Shown: positions 7,295 to 10,265 of the stretch, one piece after another | How the letters are laid out: the number at the start of each line of letters is the position of its first letter | Position numbering within the stretch: the stretch's first letter is position 1 | Assembly: GCA_023128855.1 (NCBI GenBank) | Contig: JAGMDE010000074.1 | Location: 1 to 10,265, forward strand | From: Thermoplasmatales archaeon | GTDB lineage: Archaea; Thermoplasmatota; E2; DHVEG-1 | Direction of reading: 5' to 3' | DNA: 10,265 nucleotides | Notes under the pieces: model-generated | Told to the model about the DNA's origin: nothing | Database searches by the model: none | The model's input: the letters and a program-made list of their open reading frames with translations, nothing else | Program-made: the position numbers and the translations under genes

Positions 7295-7602
7295 TTTACT
7301 AGCTCCTTACAATTTTCAACTAAGATATTTATTTCTTCTTCTGTAGCATTATCTACGTGAACTCCGCCTATTGCTACAACTTTTTTATCGTATTTTTTAC
7401 ATGCCATTTCAGCTATGGGCTGAAGTACAATATGATCATAATGCCCTTCAAATTTAACTACTTGAGGTTTTTTTCCTGACTCACAAATGACAATTCCGCC
7501 AACATGAGACCTGTCTCCGCCCCCAAGTACATATATAAGATCATTATCTAACTCAATTTTATTAAGAAAAACCTTGTATTTACCTTTACCGGAGGTAATC
7601 AT
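7285..7602 (-). CDS. LpdD-like small protein, possible prenyl-FMN chaperone
   Basis: A 105-residue soluble protein. Three motifs match what I recall of the LpdD-like family, named after the third gene of bacterial gallate decarboxylase operons and described as a prenylated-flavin chaperone for UbiD enzymes. They are GGGDRSHVGG (27-36, where the family has GG..HIG), FEGHYDH (51-57) and GGVHVDNATEEEI (79-91, where the family has GIHxDxxTxxEI). The conserved His33, His54, His82 and Asp84 could bind a ligand or metal. It lies directly after the UbiD-like gene, overlapping it by 17 bases, and overlaps the dehydratase large subunit by 10 bases. I chose ATG 7602. A TTG at 7611 would add three residues and neither has a clear SD, so translation is probably coupled to termination of the UbiD gene. 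The inferred role is delivery or maturation of prenyl-FMN for the neighbouring decarboxylase. Function in archaea is not shown by the sequence. Confidence 0.75.
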   Translation of the reverse strand: MITSGKGKYKVFLNKIELDNDLIYVLGGGDRSHVGGIVICESGKKPQVVKFEGHYDHIVLQPIAEMACKKYDKKVVAIGGVHVDNATEEEINILVENCKELVKCI

Positions 7603-8896
7603 CAATATCAACTTTTTTGTATTTTACAACTTCATATTTCTTCTTGTCAACATCAGATGGTATTGTTGCATCAAAACCGATTTTTGTTGTAAGTGTCTTT
7701 TTGCCTTCTTCATGTTTACCAGATGGATCAAGAGAGCTACCAGGTTGATCAGGTTTTACAATCATGTCTTTATCACCCTGAAATCTAGTTGCCATAGCCC
7801 ATTCAACTGCTAGAGGGTTATAGATATCAACGTCATCATCGACAATTGTCACATGCTTCATGCTTTTATGACCATTGAAAGTTGCCTCAATTGCTTTTTT
7901 GCCGTCATCAGGATTTTTCTTTTTGATTTGAACAATACCATGCAGCCAGGAGCCTCCACCCATTGTAACATATACATTTTTACAATCAACAACTTTTGAA
8001 ACTTCATTATATATTGTTGGTTCCTTTGGCATCCCCATTAGTGTTTTATGTTCAAGACGACCAGGAATAAGTGCCTGATACATAGCATCTTTTCTATGAG
8101 TTATACAATCAACAACAAAAACAGGCTCTTGACGTTCAAAATCTCGAGTTTCAGTTAAATCTACAAATGGACCTTCACGATCCAAGTCTCTAGTAAGTCT
8201 ACCCTCTATAACAATTTCTGATTCAGCAGGAACTTCAAGATCCTTTGTTACACATTTTACCAAATCTGTTTTATCAAGTGCATTTGCAATTGAAAATTCA
8301 TCAACACCAGATGGTGGACCAAGAGAAGCTGCAACCATGACAGCGACAGAATTTCCGATACAAACTGCCATCTCTAGATCACCGTCAATCTTATCATAAG
8401 TTGTACGAGTCTGTCTCTTTTTAATAAGACGTGCGGTAAACTTATTTTTACCTATCTCCATAAGACGATGATAAGAAACATTCCTACCTGTTTCAGGGTC
8501 TTTTATAGTTGCAACAGTAGCACTACCGTATCTTCCACCATCACCATCTAGATGAAATAAAAATGGGAATTTACTGAGATCTGGATCCTTGATAATTACT
8601 TCTTGACAAGAGGCCTTATCGACAATTTTAGGTTCCTTTGGACTACGTAGGGCTTCTACAAGTTTTAATAAAAGTTTTTCTTTTGTAGTTCCAAGACCTT
8701 CAGCAATTATATCACGATCAGATGTAATACCTGCAAAAATAGGCATGTTGTATCCTTTAACATTTTCAAAAATCACAGGTTTTTCATCAAGTGAATAAAT
8801 AATGTTAGCAATTTCGTATTTAGTTGACACTTCTTTTTTTATTCTTACAAGCTTATCTTCTTTTTCAAGCTTAGCAAGAAAATTGCGTAAATTCAT
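7586..8896 (-). CDS. UbiD-like decarboxylase, probable anhydromevalonate phosphate decarboxylase
   Basis: A 436-residue member of the UbiD family, enzymes that use prenylated FMN. In the archaeal mevalonate pathway this enzyme (AMPD) decarboxylates trans-anhydromevalonate 5-phosphate to isopentenyl phosphate. Visible features are the N-terminal LRNFLAKLEKEDKLVRIKKEV, NVSYHRLM (139-146) with Asn139 and Arg144 in the cofactor/active-site positions, and VPAESEIVIEG (222-232). EGPFVD (241-246) is the Glu-Arg-Glu motif region: Glu241 is kept but the second Glu position is Asp246. IVDDDVDIYN and AMATRFQ (351-373) follow. Length is near that of archaeal AMPD and shorter than bacterial ubiquinone UbiD. 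The location between mevalonate kinase and the dehydratase makes AMPD far more likely than an aromatic acid decarboxylase. The ATG follows the kinase stop by six bases, with AGGT as SD. No UbiX partner is encoded in the window. Confidence 0.92.
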   Translation of the reverse strand: MNLRNFLAKLEKEDKLVRIKKEVSTKYEIANIIYSLDEKPVIFENVKGYNMPIFAGITSDRDIIAEGLGTTKEKLLLKLVEALRSPKEPKIVDKASCQEVIIKDPDLSKFPFLFHLDGDGGRYGSATVATIKDPETGRNVSYHRLMEIGKNKFTARLIKKRQTRTTYDKIDGDLEMAVCIGNSVAVMVAASLGPPSGVDEFSIANALDKTDLVKCVTKDLEVPAESEIVIEGRLTRDLDREGPFVDLTETRDFERQEPVFVVDCITHRKDAMYQALIPGRLEHKTLMGMPKEPTIYNEVSKVVDCKNVYVTMGGGSWLHGIVQIKKKNPDDGKKAIEATFNGHKSMKHVTIVDDDVDIYNPLAVEWAMATRFQGDKDMIVKPDQPGSSLDPSGKHEEGKKTLTTKIGFDATIPSDVDKKKYEVVKYKKVDIDDYLR

Positions 8897-8902
8897 ATTT
8901 AC

Positions 8903-9847
8903 CTACCCCTGTCTTGATGCTCCAATGACAGTTTTTAAGGTTTGGAAACCTTCTTTTTCAATTGCATTAGCAACATCATCTTGTAAATCTCTACTAGGTG
9001 TTAATGCAATGATGTTGCCACCTAAACCCCCACCTGTTAGTTTTGCACCGAGAGCTCCCTGATCTCTTGCAAGTTTTACCATGAAGTCGAGTTCTCTAGA
9101 AGACACCTCAATTTGTTGTAAAAGTTTATGATTTTCATTCATTAACTTACCGAGTTCCTTAAAATCTTCATCCTGAATAGCATCTTTTGCTAAATAAGCA
9201 ATATTATCTGCTCTGTCAAAAATTTCTTTATATTTTTCAGGGTTTTTCTCCTTTCTCGCTCTAACTCCTGCAACCGCGGCAGTGGTATCGGCAACCTTTC
9301 CTGTGTCGCCCATCACGATCTCAATCGGATTTGGTGGAACTATCTTTTCTATCACATTGTTTTCTCCCTTTTCAAACCATATGAGACCGCCAAAAGTAGA
9401 AGCAGTGTTATCTATACCTGATGGAGTTCCATGATATCCTCTTTCGCCTTCATATGCAATTTCATTAATTTCTTCATCTGAAAGATTAAGGTCATAATGA
9501 TCTGAAAGAGCTCTAGCTATCGCCACACAAGAAGCAGCACTAGCACCTATTCCACTTGCACAATATAAATTGCCATCAAGTGTTATCTCAATTCCTTTTT
9601 TTGACAGATCAATATTCATTTTTTTCAAGATTCTATTTATTGAATCTTTTTGCTGCTCAATTTTATCTTCCTTGTATTTTGGAGTTGCTTTTCTATTATC
9701 GTTAAGATTCCAACCAGACTTATTTATCGGTTCAACCTTAGCAATAGTATATTTGCCAATAGCAGAAACAATAGCTGGCACTCCATATACAACAAAGTGT
9801 TCATTAAATAAAATAGCTTTCCCAAAACCAATGCCCTCGCCTGTCAT
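8903..9847 (-). CDS. mvk: Mevalonate kinase (GHMP family)
   Basis: The first operon gene. It phosphorylates mevalonate to mevalonate 5-phosphate with ATP. The 314-residue protein has the three GHMP motifs: GKAILFNEHFVVYGVPA (9-25), with Lys10 and Glu16; the phosphate loop SGIGASAAS (98-106); and KLTGGGLGGN (269-278). PSGIDNTASTFGG (142-154) supplies catalytic Asp146. Differences from the most common mevalonate kinase patterns are NEH for GEH, GIGASAA for GLGSSAA and GGGLGG for GAGGGG. The MVK assignment is supported by the PSGID block and by the downstream phosphomevalonate genes. A related sugar or homoserine-type GHMP kinase is unlikely in this context. The ATG at 9847 is preceded by GTGATG (9851-9856), which can pair with the 16S tail but is unusually close to the start. 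Codons further upstream in frame are stopped. Confidence 0.93.
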   Translation of the reverse strand: MTGEGIGFGKAILFNEHFVVYGVPAIVSAIGKYTIAKVEPINKSGWNLNDNRKATPKYKEDKIEQQKDSINRILKKMNIDLSKKGIEITLDGNLYCASGIGASAASCVAIARALSDHYDLNLSDEEINEIAYEGERGYHGTPSGIDNTASTFGGLIWFEKGENNVIEKIVPPNPIEIVMGDTGKVADTTAAVAGVRARKEKNPEKYKEIFDRADNIAYLAKDAIQDEDFKELGKLMNENHKLLQQIEVSSRELDFMVKLARDQGALGAKLTGGGLGGNIIALTPSRDLQDDVANAIEKEGFQTLKTVIGASRQG

Positions 9848-9893
9848 TTACATCACATAAAGCATCTCAGATTTTTCTAGTTGAAATACGATA

Positions 9894-9913
9894 ATACGTA
9901 TATCTTTTTTATG
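9894..9913 (-). promoter_or_regulatory. Putative promoter of the mevalonate operon
   Basis: The minus strand has AAAAAAGATATACGTATT about 50-65 bases upstream of the mevalonate kinase ATG, a plausible BRE plus TATA element. No other promoter-like gap exists inside the operon, where gene junctions range from a 6-base gap to overlaps. Transcription of all five genes as one unit is therefore likely. Confidence 0.4.
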
Positions 9914-9940
9914 ATTGCGGTTCAACGTCTATATTTCAGA

Positions 9941-9957
9941 AACTTATTTAAATTATA
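9941..9957 (+). promoter_or_regulatory. Putative TATA box of the methyltransferase gene
   Basis: AACTTATTTAAATTATA, preceded by purine-rich CAGA, is a good TATA/BRE candidate. Transcription would begin near 9970, shortly before the SD at 9981-9987. This fits a start of translation at about 9995. It is divergent from the mevalonate operon promoter, so the two may share the intergenic control region 9848-9994. Confidence 0.5.
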
Positions 9958-9980
9958 GACTGCTATTTATAATAAGTTAA

Positions 9981-9987
9981 AAGGGGG
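9981..9987 (+). promoter_or_regulatory. Ribosome binding site before an ATA start
   Basis: AAGGGGG lies seven bases before ATA at 9995-9997. The spacing is right for initiation there, but no ATG, GTG or TTG is near. Confidence 0.65.
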
Positions 9988-9994
9988 AACAGTC

Positions 9995-10265
9995 ATAGAT
10001 TACAAAAATACTTCTAGAGAAGAGTTCAATACCAAAAGAGCAAATCATTTTTGGAAAATTATAGATATTTTAGCTTGTAAAATAAAACCAATAGCAAAAC
10101 TATATGAAAAAACAATAGGGAAAAAATACATAGAGGAAAGTAAGCAATTTAATCTTTCAAATGCTAAAAGAGTATTACACATCGGCTGTGGTTCATACCC
10201 AATTACTGCTATGAAACTCGCAGAAATGGGCTATGATAACATTGTTACAATTGACGAGGATTTAA
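9995..10265 (+). CDS. SAM-dependent methyltransferase, N-terminal part, probable ATA start
   Basis: An open frame runs from a TAG at about 9957 to the window edge and encodes about 90 residues of a class I methyltransferase. After a basic helical leader of about 55 residues, KRVLHIGCGSYPITAMKLAE forms the glycine-rich SAM-binding motif I (about residues 58-77). It is followed by GYDNIVTIDED, where the acidic residue at the end of strand two would hold the ribose. The GCGSYP version resembles nicotianamine-synthase-like methyltransferases; the substrate is unknown. The first ATG in frame (about 10211) lies after motif I and cannot be the start. No GTG or TTG occurs before it. The only well-placed candidate is ATA at 9995-9997 behind the SD AAGGGGG and a TATA box. 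The gene continues outside the window. The family call is firm. The start is inferred and could reflect a sequence error. Confidence 0.75.
   Translation, partial: MDYKNTSREEFNTKRANHFWKIIDILACKIKPIAKLYEKTIGKKYIEESKQFNLSNAKRVLHIGCGSYPITAMKLAEMGYDNIVTIDEDL

Noticed and set aside
7603..7611. TTG start at 7611 for the LpdD-like gene
   Set aside because: The ATG three codons later is a better start codon and keeps the whole recognisable domain. Neither has a clear SD, so this is a preference, not proof.
7586..8896. UbiD-like protein as a quinone-pathway or aromatic acid decarboxylase
   Set aside because: It is locked in an operon with mevalonate kinase and both phosphomevalonate dehydratase subunits, and no quinone or aromatic-acid genes are present.
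1..10265. Insertion sequences, CRISPR arrays, tRNA or rRNA genes
   Set aside because: I saw no transposase motifs, spaced direct repeats, tRNA-like cloverleaf segments or rRNA-like conserved stretches on either strand.

Overview
The window looks like an AT-rich archaeal chromosome segment. Archaeal features are TATA/BRE-like promoters ahead of most transcription units, purine-rich Shine-Dalgarno (SD) sites, oligo-T terminators, and an operon for the archaeal form of the mevalonate pathway (phosphomevalonate dehydratase plus a UbiD-type decarboxylase). Haloarchaea, Sulfolobales and Thermoplasmatales use other mevalonate branches, so they are unlikely hosts. An uncultured, probably mesophilic euryarchaeote or Thermoplasmatota-like lineage is my guess, with low confidence. 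I see no mobile element, CRISPR array, tRNA or rRNA.

Layout. Positions 1-1234 (minus) hold carA and the first 57 codons of carB, the two subunits of carbamoyl-phosphate synthase, joined by an ATGA overlap. Positions 1407-2852 (plus) encode a membrane-anchored CrtC/AttH-type lipocalin-fold protein. It runs tail to tail, with interlocked stop codons, into a UbiA-family prenyltransferase (2849-3823, minus). Positions 4063-5601 (minus) encode a secreted M28-family peptidase homologue that has lost one expected zinc-binding His. Positions 5724-9847 (minus) form a tight five-gene operon: mevalonate kinase, UbiD-like anhydromevalonate phosphate decarboxylase, a small LpdD-like protein, and the large and small phosphomevalonate dehydratase subunits. 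After a divergent promoter, 9995-10265 (plus) is the start of a SAM-dependent methyltransferase that runs off the window.

How the genes work together. The operon carries every step from mevalonate to isopentenyl phosphate. The final isopentenyl phosphate kinase and the UbiX flavin prenyltransferase that makes the UbiD cofactor are not here. The LpdD-like protein sits between the UbiD-like enzyme and the dehydratase, with overlapping reading frames. This suggests a helper in prenyl-FMN delivery to the archaeal mevalonate decarboxylase. The UbiA enzyme would consume prenyl diphosphates made from this pathway.

The two most unusual observations are this LpdD-like gene and the start sites of carA and the methyltransferase. 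Both genes have a good promoter and a strong SD but no in-frame ATG, GTG or TTG where homology requires a start. In both, an ATA codon sits at the initiation position.
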